A stretch of 64,000 nt of DNA from Hypoxylon rubiginosum (Eukaryota > Ascomycota > Sordariomycetes > Xylariales > Hypoxylaceae), in contig CADCXA010000036.1 in the NCBI GenBank assembly GCA_902806565.1, forward strand, positions 186,001-250,000. Reading direction: 5' to 3'. The position numbers and the translations under genes were made by a program. Positions 1 to 10,500 of this stretch are shown in pieces. Position 1 is the stretch's first letter. Each line of letters starts with the position of its first letter. Under the pieces are notes generated by a model. It saw only the letters and a list, made by a program, of their open reading frames with translations, ran no database searches and was not told where the DNA came from.

Positions 1-612
1 AGCTCGAGATCTTGTCCATCATGTCATCGTCCAAGTCGTCAGCGTCGGCGTCCATGTCTCCGTCCTCGGAAGCACTGCCGGTGACTCCTCCATTTTGCGC
101 GATCGCAAGCGCATCTTCGGATGGCATCGTGTTGCCATTCAAGGAATTCGCAATGCCGTTGGCGAGGTCTTCGGCGTATTGTTGCAAGTCGCTACCGTTA
201 TCACCATCAACCCAGGAGACCCTGGGGCTTCGAGATTCCTCGCCAGCCCTGTCCTCTTGGACCTCGCGTAAGGTCTCGGCCTGGTGCGGTGCGAGTGACC
301 CGTTCCCGTTGGCGCTGGCGTTGGTGTTGGCGTTGGCGTTCGGGGCTGCTGCTTTGGAGGGAGATTTGTGTTTCTTGGGCGAAAGTGGTTCGTTGCTTTG
401 AAGATCGATGGTATCTAATTCGAGAGGGTGGAAGTATCAGCACGCAAGCACAAGGCTAAGAGCAAACAATTCATAACTCCATGGACAAGGGGATGCGCGT
501 TGCATTGTAATTAATTTTTTTCCTCCTCCCCTGCTTTACTACAAAGGGTGGAAGATTGGGTAGATCAGACTCTTTCCAACTTACCAGCCCGAATCATCTG
601 GGGTCTTGTCAT
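1..612 (-). CDS. tea4: Tea4/Bud14-like SH3 cell-polarity protein, N-terminal part (runs off left edge)
   Basis: Two exons, complement(<1..414, 585..612). Exon 1 is only 28 nt and encodes MTRPQMIRA plus one base. A GTAAGT donor (584) and a TTAG acceptor (415-416) join it in frame to DTIDLQSNEP. Without exon 1 the long exon has no upstream ATG before an in-frame stop at 437-439. The 147 visible residues are low-complexity (Asn/Ala repeat at about 34-48) and end in an acidic run followed by DDDMMDKISS. From memory of the family, this motif directly precedes the SH3 domain of filamentous-fungal Tea4/Bud14 proteins, and an MTRPQ...DTxDLQ N-terminus is typical. The SH3 domain itself lies outside the window. 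Tea4/Bud14 proteins link microtubule tips to formins and type 1 phosphatase at growing cell ends. Identity rests on these N-terminal motifs only. Confidence 0.72.
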
Positions 613-2788
613 TTTGTTATTTTCTTTAGAGTGTCCGCGGAATCAAATCCCACGAATCGATCCTAATAAAATGAATTTCGGTATCGGTGTGGCCCCCCCG
701 GTCATAACAGCATTTGGTTGAATTTTATTTTCCCTTCCTTTATTTCTCCCTTTCCTAACCTCTCTTCTTCGTTCCTCTTCTCGGTGGATTCGTCGCAAGG
801 GGTCTGGGGGCTGGAGAAGGTTGGTCCTGGTCGGGTTTGCGCCTCGGCCACGGACCAGGCCAAAAGCCCACCTAACTTTAATTCCTGGAGTGTCGATGGT
901 CGATCGGCATACGGTTTACGATTAGGCGTATTCTCGCAGATCTCGGGCCAATTGCTGGGTGGTTTGTGTTTTGTGGCCTTGCTCTAAATATAGACGGCAG
1001 CCGACTTGAAAAATGTAGAAATGGGCGGGTGGTAAAGTTGGAATGGAGGGAGTATTTCCATACACCCTGAGAAAAAAATAATTCCCTGTATCAGCCACTG
1101 GACTCGGGGGATCAAATGATGGATTACCACCAAAAAATGCAAAAGGAGGGCCTGCAGATTGCTGGTCGAATTGGGGTTGGCCTGAAACATGGGAAACCAG
1201 GGGGGTTGCTAATGGAGTCGGGAGTCGGGAGTCGGGAAGTGTGACGAAAGGGCCAGACAGCCAGAGTATGCGCCAGGTTCGCCAGTGACAGCCAGTGACA
1301 ACCTGTGACAGCCAGTCAGCCCAGTAACCCGAAGAGACAGCCCCCTCAGGTCTCAAGTTGGTTTAGCGCGTCTTGGATAACGATACCGGGACAAGTACCG
1401 GGACAAGTACATAGCGGACGTACCGTTGCTACCGCTTATAAAATCATGAGCCACCTCGTCTGCTCGTGCAACACCAATTTCTATTTTCTAAGGCGAATTT
1501 GCGTTGAGCATGGTACCTATCTATGAGGGGATCCTCTCTTAACCAAGATGGCCAGTCTTAGTCGGTCTAATTCAGTCTAAATCAGTATAAGTGGCCTTAC
1601 TCTTTAAGATGGGTAAATCAAGAGATGAATATTAGTTTCCTGCCGCATAAAACCTACATGTACATGTAAGTCTTACTAGAAAAAAACAAACACGATAATA
1701 TTATTGCATTCAAGCGCTGACTCCGCATAACCCAATCTGTTCCAAGTCGTCATAGAAATGCAAGACGAAAAGGCTATAAGCAAATGATTGCCTACTAACC
1801 TCCACCTAGGATCTGGTCCCCTCTAATACTCCGACTGTTTATTCCGTCTAATAAGACATACACAAAGCTACTTCAGCAGCTATAGATATGGATCTACCTC
1901 AACTACATGCAATGTGAGCAGTCTCCGCTCGTCAGCTTCAGTCTGACAATAGTCTAAGCCTTGGCCAGCGTGTTTGTCATATCTGAGCATTCTGTTATGT
2001 CTTTGACATATGAGTCAATTATCTCTCAGAGACAAACTCGTCCATTCCACGGGATTGTTGATTGACACGAGGGAAATATGGTAGAAAACAAAGGGTGACG
2101 AGAAGAAAAGACGCAAACCATTTGATCCTTATGGGTGTTTATAGATGGTATACGTCTGTTAACCCGTCCGCTTGCGCTCAGCTTCTGTCTTCTCTATTCG
2201 CTATTCCAGCTCTCGTGCTCATGAGCCTACTGGAGTTAGCCTGTCAGCCTGTGTGGTTCCTGCGCTAGTGTAACTCGAAACTTGGGTCGTCTGTGGGGAA
2301 ATATCACAAGTTTGGGTCGAACCAGCGGCTAAGAAGTTCCCGAACAGGAACATGCCTACAAGCCGTTTGTTCCGTTCAACCAATAGTCCAGCGGGTATCG
2401 TGAGATATCCAATGACACAGGCTAGTGACTGCTGTATATGAGATGATCGTTTGATCTACTTAGAGGATACATATACTACAGTCCATAGCTGGGCAGCGCA
2501 TTTTACTTTGTCGGAATGTCGGCGTATACTATCGATGATATGTGCATCCAATATGTATGGCAAGATGCAAAAGGTACACTTTGCTTTTCTCATCTTTTTC
2601 CTTAGCCACGAGCCGGCTTGTGACTAAGAGTCCAACTGTGGCTGAAGTCTTGAAGTCTTGACATCATGACTCGTTAGATCAAGGGAGGCCCTTAGCAGCA
2701 GAGCCTCATGGCGAGGCTTCAACATCAGTCCGTTGCGAATTCATATGAGAGCGCCGTCGAGTGAATTAAGCTAGCTGCCGCGTGTATA
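613..2788. other. Intergenic, divergent promoter region of tea4 and the photolyase/cryptochrome gene
   Basis: About 2.2 kb with no reading frame I can support. It contains a small cluster of short tandem repeats at 1215-1410 (listed separately) and otherwise AT-rich unique sequence. Open frames here are short, on both strands, and lack splice-consistent extension or recognisable protein sequence. Confidence 0.6.
1215..1410. repeat. Cluster of three short tandem repeats
   Basis: Three independent minisatellites lie within 200 bp. GAGTCGG is repeated three times at 1215-1235. The 10-mer GCCAGTGACA is repeated at 1281-1300, followed by a degenerate copy ending in GTGACA. The 12-mer TACCGGGACAAG is repeated perfectly twice at 1384-1407 with the start of a third copy. 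They sit in the tea4/photolyase intergenic region. Confidence 0.85.
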
Positions 2789-4820
2789 ATGGGTAAACCA
2801 CGTGTCATATACTGGTTTCGAACAGATCTGCGACTGCACGATTCTCCTGCCTTGAAAGCAGCTCTTGACCTAGACCCAGCTGTTTTGTGGCCCGTCTTCA
2901 CATGGGACCCTCACTATGTCTACCGAGTTAAAGGGGGGGTAAATAGGTGGCAGTACCTGTACGAAAGCTCCCGTCCCTTGATAGCCAACCAAGTCCATTG
3001 CTAAATCCATCAGGCTTGACTGTCAGAATGACCTCTCAGAGTCGATACAAAAGCTCAACAGTAAATCAAAGCTTTTTGTGTTGCGCGAAGCTCCGCAGAC
3101 ACTATTTCCTAAGTTATTCAAGGCGTGGAATGTGACACATCTGGTCTTTGAAAAGGACACCGATGCCTATGCGAAAGAGAGGGACAAAGTTGTAATAGCC
3201 TTGGCTGAAAAGGCCGGTGTCCAAGTCATCACTCGGTCTGGCCGCACATTATGGGATAGTGACGAACTCGTTGCTAAGCATGGAGGTAAGCCAACCATGT
3301 CCATCACTCAGCTCCAGGCAGCCGGGCGGAAAATCGGGCAAATACCCAGGCCTATACCGGCACCGACATATTTGCCCGACCCAGGAGACATGCCCGTCGA
3401 ATTCGAGCAGGACAAGCCAGATGCAGAACCGGACCTGAATGCAACACATCGCGGTGGAAATGACAAGACGTACGCGAACATCGCAGGACCCAACGGCGAC
3501 TTCGCCATCGCGACCCTTCAAGAGCTCGGCTTCTCCGCCGAAGAAGCTTCCACACCACATCGCGGCGGCGAGACCATTGCTCTGAAGAGGCTGCAGGAAA
3601 TATTCGCGGACGAAGAGTATGCTGCCACCTTTCAGAAACCAAAGACCAACCCTGCGGCGTTTGAGCCGCAGTCGACGACACTGCTGTCACCTATGCTGCA
3701 TTTTGGCGCTCTCTCACCACGCCTGTTTTACTGGCGTGCGCAAGATCTCGTTGAGAAGTACGGAAAGGGGGCCTCCACGCCCCCTGAAAGCTTGACGGGC
3801 CAACTGCTATTTCGAGACATGTACTTTGCAGCACAAGCCGCCATCGGACCTCCTTTTGGTGAGAATCTCCCAAAACTGACCTTTGACCCCCTTTCCATAT
3901 GCTAGTTTCTTACCTTACGTATTGCAGCTCAAACCCTCAACAATTCTTATTGCCGCTTCATTCCGTGGCACCTACCTTCCAAAGCAGAGGCTACGGACGC
4001 GGGCAGCACGGCAGTCAGCGGCTCGTACCACGTCGACTCGCCGCAGGCGGAGCGATGGTTCCGGCGCTGGAAGGCGGGGGCGACGGGGTTCCCGTTCGTC
4101 GACGCGCTGATGCGGCAGCTGCGGGCCGAGGGCTGGATCCACCACCTGGGCCGGCACGCGGTGGCCTGCTTCCTGACGCGGGGCGGCTGCTACGTGCACT
4201 GGGAGCGCGGCGCCGACGTCTTCGAGGAGTGGCTGCTGGACCACGAGCCGGCGTGCAACGCCGGCAACTGGCAGTGGCTGAGCTGCACGGCCTTCTATTC
4301 GCAGTACTTCCGCTGCTACAGCCCGGTCGCCTTCGGGCAGAAGTGGGACAGGAAGGGCGAGTTCGTGCGGAGGTGGGTGCCGGAGCTGAGGGGCTTGGAC
4401 GAGAGGTTCATATACGAGCCGTGGAAAGCTAGTAGGGCGGCGCTCGACAAGGCCGGGGTAAGAATCGAGGGTGATGGTCTCGGCGGCGGGGAGGACGGGA
4501 CTTATCCGGCTCCGATGTTCGACTTCGCGGAGAGGCGGAGCGCGTGCATGGCTGCCATGAAGAGAGCGTATTCTATCGGTCTGTATGGAAATGATGATAG
4601 AGTCAAGGATGGGACGTGGAAGGAGTTGTTCGAAAAGGCGGGCGAAACAGAGATGGAGGGTCTTGATGGAGGTAGCGATGATGATGATGATGGAAAGCAT
4701 GCGGACGACGCTGAGTATAGGAAGGAAAGGGGTGAAGGCGCTGGCAAGCATGTGAGAAGCCAGAGCGCTGCTACCAAGGAAGGGCCGATGGATAGGTTTG
4801 CTAAGAAATTAAGGACGTAA
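2789..4820 (+). CDS. (6-4) photolyase / animal-type cryptochrome family protein
   Basis: Three exons, join(2789..2958, 3014..3858, 3928..4820), 635 aa. Intron 1 (GTACGA...ATCAG) restores NRWQYL-LDCQNDL. Intron 2 (GTGAGA...TGCAG) restores GPPFA-QTLNN. The order is an N-terminal photolyase alpha/beta domain (about 1-190) and a helical FAD-binding domain (about 240-510), then a poorly conserved tail of about 110 residues with a run of five Asp and a basic C-terminus. GWIHHLGRHA carries two histidines four apart (H411, H415) at the position of the catalytic pair of (6-4) photolyases. CNAGNWQW (448-455) is the flavin-contacting segment. This grouping separates it from CPD photolyase and Cry-DASH. 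Sequence alone cannot decide between repair enzyme and blue-light receptor. Codons in exon 3 up to about 4440 are far more GC-rich than in exon 2. Confidence 0.93.
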
Positions 4821-5663
4821 ATTCGAAGCTTCTCCTTGTTTCTACCTTATCCCTCTTTTGTCTTACCAACTAGTAGCGAACTTCACCATGTCTATTTAAA
4901 ATCTAGCTGGTAGTTAAGACATAGTCGCGGTGGCATACTAAGGTGACCTAATGGGTCTGTTCATTTGTGAAACTTTGAGCTTGGTTGCACTGACGCCAGC
5001 TAATACTTCAGGAGATACTAGATCAACCGTGTGTCAGTTTTGCTGATTTCACTTTACGGTGTAGGTCGCTCGGCACATTTCGTCGTGACTGGAAACCGAC
5101 TCAAGAGGTATGCTGTATTATATTTGTATGGCAGCCTGGGCCGATGCCGTCTGATATTGCTTTCGATTCGGGCTTGTAGAAAGTTCTGATGTAATCTATA
5201 CAGAAAGTTTCACCGGCTCTATCAAGGAGAGTAGTTGTTCCTGACTTGGTCGTGACTACACATATGATACGCTTCTGTACCTGAATGGTCCATTTGTTTG
5301 TATTGGCCAAGTGCACCTAGAAAGGTACCTAGAATTAAGCACGAAGCCAGCACGACCTGATGACCTGGCTTGACTCTGTCCTCAGGCACTCGCACCAAAT
5401 ACCTACATAGTGTTTCTCAACGTTACCTCCCGCCAAAGTATCGTTAAAACTCCCGAATATGGGTTCCGTGCGACGCTTCATCAGTTTGGATATATCATAG
5501 ATTCGTGGGACTATGAATCAGTCCCGTATCCATCCATCTATTTTTACTCAACCCCCGCTACATTTTAGACTCGCTCTCGCTCTGGATCTCATTCTTACAA
5601 CTGGATACAGTAAGTGTAGACGCCTCCCTCTACGTAGTAGGATATATCAAGATATCTAACAAA
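4821..5663. other. Intergenic region
   Basis: About 840 bp between two plus-strand genes, holding the 3' flank of the photolyase/cryptochrome gene and the promoter of the next gene. I see no coding region, RNA gene or repeat. A GTAAGT-like site near 5610 could be a donor for an untranslated exon of the downstream gene, but this is not established. Confidence 0.5.
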
Positions 5664-6356
5664 ATGAGAAGGTACAGGAAACTTCGACACGCGCATCCAC
5701 CAAGGCTTCAAGGCCGTGATACAGCTCTAAGGCAGTCCAGTAGGAAGAGAGCTAAAGGAAGCCGGGATAATCGCAAAGTTCGAAACAACATGCTGCCCAC
5801 TACGTTCATCACCAGACACACCAATAGCTACGTCGAGAACAGTTATGGATCGGCTACGCAACAGACAATTTGCACCTCAGGGCCAGGATGTGTTGTGAAG
5901 CACAATCAATATCCCTCAGTCCCACCACCTGCCACCACCGGGGAAATCTACGGCTTGGCTTTAGGGACATGTTTCCTTTTTGTACTCATGGGTTGGCTTT
6001 TCGTTGTTTGCATACGGACTGGTATTGGCACGCTCAGACGGACGACCGAAACGAGTCGGGACACGGATCCAGAGGGCGGCACAGTGCTCGAGCCGCAGCA
6101 GCCCCGAGAGAAGGGCCGCTCGTTTCTACCTAGTATGGGGACGGTGACGACGGGCGAGCTTATCCAGTCGGCACGACAGAAAGGCATTAACATTGCTACC
6201 GGGATCAGGAGGGACATGGGTTCCATTAGGAGGGCGTCGCATCCTCCCCTGGACGAGGAGGCGGCCGTGGGTGGCCATACGGAAGGGGTTGGGACCGAGG
6301 CAGACGACTCTTTTTTACATCAGAGACACCGGACTATGGCTGTGCCACCTGTTTAA
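5664..6356 (+). CDS. Hypothetical single-pass membrane protein
   Basis: Uninterrupted frame of 230 codons from an ATG in good context (ACAAAATGA) to TAA. I do not recognise the family. The first 42 residues are very basic (Arg/Lys-rich) and could be non-coding. A second in-frame Met at residue 43 would give a 188-residue protein. Residues about 96-117 form one strongly hydrophobic segment. It is preceded by a short Cys/Pro-containing region (C70, C76, PPPATTG) and followed by a basic, then polar and acidic region of about 115 residues. This matches a small type I or III fungal membrane protein with no cleavable signal visible. Start choice and coding status are uncertain. Its orientation is convergent with mic10. 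Confidence 0.5.
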   Translation: MRRYRKLRHAHPPRLQGRDTALRQSSRKRAKGSRDNRKVRNNMLPTTFITRHTNSYVENSYGSATQQTICTSGPGCVVKHNQYPSVPPPATTGEIYGLALGTCFLFVLMGWLFVVCIRTGIGTLRRTTETSRDTDPEGGTVLEPQQPREKGRSFLPSMGTVTTGELIQSARQKGINIATGIRRDMGSIRRASHPPLDEEAAVGGHTEGVGTEADDSFLHQRHRTMAVPPV

Positions 6357-6834
6357 AGGAAGAGCAGAAGACGCGGCGCAGGGGTCGGCGGCGCTTCCTT
6401 CGCCAAATTCTAGGATCGGTGGATGTTGAAGATGGGCTCTGAAGCCTGCTGGTGTTAGTGAAGCACCGGGTTTTCGGCGCAGATGGGGTAGGAGGTTGGT
6501 TTAAAAAAAAAGAAAGGCATTTGGCGGCCTGCCAGGGTCTCTGTTTGTTACTCGAGTTCCATATAGACGAGGTTTTCCCTAGGGTGTTTGATATAGGTAC
6601 AGAGCATCCCCAGACAACCCGCACTCTAGTCCGTTGCTACTTTTCTTTTCTTCTATGCATAAGGAATAAGCGCGAATTCAGCGTCGAACTCGAACTCGAT
6701 CTAGTCACTCCCGTCTATTAGTTGTTGCTGCTGTTGTACAAGTATACATCGCTCGCGAATAGTAGTCCTTTTCGTCGAGATGCTCCCCTCCCTTTGTCGG
6801 GAGCTGTCGTGTGGTTGCCAGTAGTGGTAGGCTT
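6357..6834. other. Convergent intergenic region
   Basis: About 480 bp between two convergent genes, expected to hold both 3' UTRs. It contains a poly-A run of nine at about 6504 and short CTGTTG-like triplets near 6722-6735. No coding sequence is supported. Confidence 0.5.
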
Positions 6835-7183
6835 TTATGCTTTCCTCTTCAGCTCTTGCGATGCCTGCTTCAGGCTCCAGTTGCACTCCTCGTACGCCCT
6901 TCCAGCACCGAAGCCCACTCCCACGAATGCCGGCCACGCTCTCCGTCGGAATAGGAGGACTGAGAAGACGACGCCGAAACCGAGGCCCAATGTTGACTTT
7001 ATGAGCATGTTGGAGATGCAGCGGTCCCACTGTAAGTGTGTGCATTAGCGACCGTCGCAACGCTACCAAGAAGTAGAGGTTGGGCAGCGAAATCGAACTA
7101 TGCTATACCTTCTCGTTCAAAAGTGCCTCGCTCACGGGTCGGGAGACCGTGCTAGGCGGCGCGGGAACCGATGTGTCAGACAT
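6835..7183 (-). CDS. mic10: MICOS complex subunit Mic10 (Mio10)
   Basis: Two exons, complement(6835..7029, 7109..7183), 89 aa. Exon 1 encodes MSDTSVPAPPSTVSRPVSEA... ending at LLNEK. An intron (GTATAG...TTACAG) joins it in phase 0 to WDRCISNMLIK. Two hairpin-forming membrane segments carry the diagnostic glycine motifs GLGFG (40-44) and GVGFGAG (62-68), separated by a short basic turn RRRAWP and followed by RAYEE. This is the canonical Mic10 layout and size. In characterised fungi, Mic10 oligomerises through these motifs and bends the inner mitochondrial membrane at cristae junctions. The gene is divergent from urb2, with start codons about 410 bp apart. It is easily missed because both exons are short and the opposite strand has an open frame across exon 2. 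Confidence 0.93.
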
Positions 7184-7593
7184 GGTGACGGTGACTAAAA
7201 GAACGGATTAACTTCAATTAGTATTCCTGCAGCTTCTTCAGTTCATACCGTAGAAAATAGGAAATTTGTTAGAGGTTAACGGTGGGTTTGTGATGTCGTC
7301 ACTTCAAAAAGAACTGCTCCTTGTTCCCTTTCGGCACGGAGAGCAATCAAATCGCATTGACGGAGCGATGGAGCTGTCTTGCACTAATCCGAAGGCGGTG
7401 TGCCCGTTTAATCCTTTTAGGTTTAGCGTAGACGGCAGAATTTGGATTTTTTGGAGATCGGCGGGGAGCCGGGAGCTTGTACTGAATAAAAGAAAAAAGT
7501 TGAGAGCCTCCAATACATCAAGCATTGGAACCCGTTTGTAGTGGACTCTTTGGCACCTGACAATGCCGCTGACTGATTATCTACAATCCCATA
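7184..7593. promoter_or_regulatory. Divergent promoter of mic10 and urb2
   Basis: A 410-bp gap between the start codons of two housekeeping genes pointing away from each other. No TATA box or other defined element is obvious. The role is inferred from gene orientation only. Confidence 0.5.
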
Positions 7594-10500
7594 ATGGAGG
7601 TGGATAATGATTCCAGTGTAAGTTAGAAAAATAGAATTATTCTACATAAAACAATTGTAATCGGAAACTAATACAGATGTGCAGTCGCGTCGGCTTGCTC
7701 TGATAAAGGCAGTCAGGTCTCTCGACGAAGACAACACGATCACATTGCCCGACAAAATCCTAAAAATTTGGGAACTGCTTTCGGCAACTAAGAACACGAG
7801 ACTCCATGCTGTCGAGGAGAACATACTGCGATGGCTATTCAAACATATGAGCGGCACGACGGAGGATGCCGAACAAGTCCGACGATACCCCCTCACCTGG
7901 TCTACCTTAAGCCATGTCTTCCCTAAGATCCCCTCGCAAACTTTGGGAAGGTCTCTTGCGTCTCTTCGCTTCGTCTCAGTCCTGCGCAAGACCGTAGGCG
8001 ATATTACTACGGCTCGGAAAGTTCAGACGAACGGAGTTGAATCAGAGAAAACGAGAAAGAGGAAGAGGGACAATGAGTTTCCCTCTGATATTGAGGAACT
8101 TCGTACCCCCCAAGGTTGTATAAAGTCGGCGACTGCGGTGTTCGCGGCTCTGGATAGCCTCTTCAACCAGGGGGATCGTCGCGCAGCCCCTAATGCTCCA
8201 GAACGAAGAGTCGGGGCTGAACATATCAAGTCACTTTTCTCCTCCTCCAATGAAGAGACTAGAGATATCGCTGCAGGTTTGCTTTTGACCTGCGATCGCT
8301 CATTGAGCGTACTCGAATCCGGCATTTCTCGACATCAAAAATCATGGGTGGGAACTATTGCTGCCCTCTGGAATCTCCGCCCTCACAATAAGGACGACAG
8401 CATGGAGTTTGCTAAGCATATGTGTGTTCCTGCCTGCTCCATTCTGACGAGGCTTCGTGGTATTCTAGATGTCGCACCTGTAATAGTGACTAGCAATACC
8501 GTCAAGGAACGATGGATTCGTCAGCTCGAGCAGTTGTTGGGCGCGTACTTGATCCGCCCAGCAAGATACGCATTTGCGACGGATGGCAATGTTAATGTAC
8601 TGCAGACCGCGCTAGAAGTCACGAAGAGAAATCTAGGCGGTTCAGTTATTGTCATATGGGATGTTGCGGCTAGGACTCCTCGGGATTCGAGTGATCCGAA
8701 GTCCAAAGCTGAGCACTCCTCATGGGCTCGAAGCGTCTTCCAAAACCTTCTCGATGCCATTAAGTCCCTAGAGACTCCGTATCTAAACCAGGTCGTTACT
8801 CGGATACTGGATATAGCCATCCAAGCCGACTCCGTTCCAGATACGGCAACCCTCCGGTTCCTATACGGCAGCCATGCGCTTGTCTCGGGCGAAACCGATT
8901 GGAACCTAGTCGCTAAAATTGTTGCTTGCGATCCTGACGTGATCCTTATGGGGCATACCACAATGGAGATATTGTTCGACAGCATCAGCTCTTATTCTGG
9001 CCAAGATCTTACTGCGAGAGAAACCATTGTCACAAAGATCATTCTCCCTCTCGTAGATGCTTATGCAAAAGCACGAAACCTTTCGGAGTTTATCAGGAAA
9101 TGGTACGACTTACTTTGCGAGACACCCAAGAACTTATTAAATCAAACGATCTGGGTTGATTCCAAAATTCGGGAGAGACTTGCTAGTCTTGTACAGAGTG
9201 CCTTGACTAGTACGCAGCTACTTCGCTTCTTGGAGAACCTTGAATCACTAGATGATGACAGTGGAGCACGCTTGATAGTCCTGGACGGAATCTCTGCGGG
9301 AATCACTGAAGAAGAATTCATCGAGGTGGCTGATCCAATAATCTTCTCAAAGGTATTCGAGGGTAAAACCTATGAAAACATATCGTCCTCGATCTTATCG
9401 CTAAGGTGGCGCATCGCTGGTAGGATGGCTTCCTGGGAAACATCTGATGAGGTCGATCGACTTCGGGCGGAGTTAAAGCCGACTGTTCACCGCATCTTAA
9501 AGAAAGGGGCTTTAGAAGACCCCGAGACCCTCGAGGCATTCGGCTGTTATCACAAACTGTGGCTGGCTAATCATCCCGGGGGCAAACACGAAACGGACCT
9601 AGCTAAACGAACGTGTTCATTTCTCGAAAGACTTACTACCGAAATAAAAGCTAAGGACGATCTATCTACCTTTGAGCCTTACGTGGAGTACGTGTTTCGC
9701 CACCTACCAAAGCTTACGGAACTGCCTGGCCAAGAAGCCAATGGCCTCCGAGATCTTATCGTGGGTCTGTTCTGGCATGTCGGGCAACGATTCACGGTTG
9801 GAGGTGATACGCAACACGGCGGTCTTTTGCGGTTACTTTTACATGGCTTTGATTACGAGGATGAAGAGTCATTAGTCGATACTCTCATATCGCACCCCCT
9901 CGACGCAATCGACAGTGCAGAGGTTCAGTCGGGCTGGACCCAGCCACAAAGTCTCTCTCTACTTTCGATTCTTCTAGAGTTTCCGCGAGGAGCCTTTACG
10001 AAAGGACGTCGAAAGCGCATCATGTCTTCGTGGAAAAAATGGAGATCGGCAATAACCGATCGAGCCTCACAGGACCAGCAGTTTGTGGCAGCCGTACTTA
10101 GACTGTTGATCAAAGTAATGCAGCAGCCAACCTTTTATGAGGTAAGTCTCCGAGCCTCATATATGAAAGTATCAGCAATAACCATTCATTAGGGCATGGA
10201 GTTTGACGATCTAGTCTATCTGTCTTGCTACATGGTAGAACCCGACAAGACCGTCCTCAGTTTAATTGAGAAACTCATCGACCTAACGTTGAGGTTGGTA
10301 ACGGAATATGCCTAACTTCCCGCACCTCCTAGAACTAACCTTTCTCTAGGCAAATGGTCGCTAGCACTGATGGACCTTCACAAGCCTATTTGTCCGATGC
10401 TTTCAACTTCGTGAAGAACCTTAAGCCGACGGAGTCAGTTTATGCGGTTCCTCTAATGCTCATAGCAAAGGGCTTGGTTTCCGCCCTATTTAACTCGGCT

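Noticed and set aside
12..401. Plus-strand open frame of 129 codons at the left edge
   Set aside because: Ser/Ala-rich antisense of the acidic, Asn/Ala-rich tea4 exon.
922..1356. Minus-strand open frame of about 144 codons in the first intergenic region
   Set aside because: Overlaps the tandem repeats, has no recognisable motif and no splice-consistent extension.
3972..4751. 259-codon minus-strand open frame opposite photolyase exon 3
   Set aside because: Explained by the GC-rich third positions of the conserved photolyase frame. No homology pattern or independent start context.
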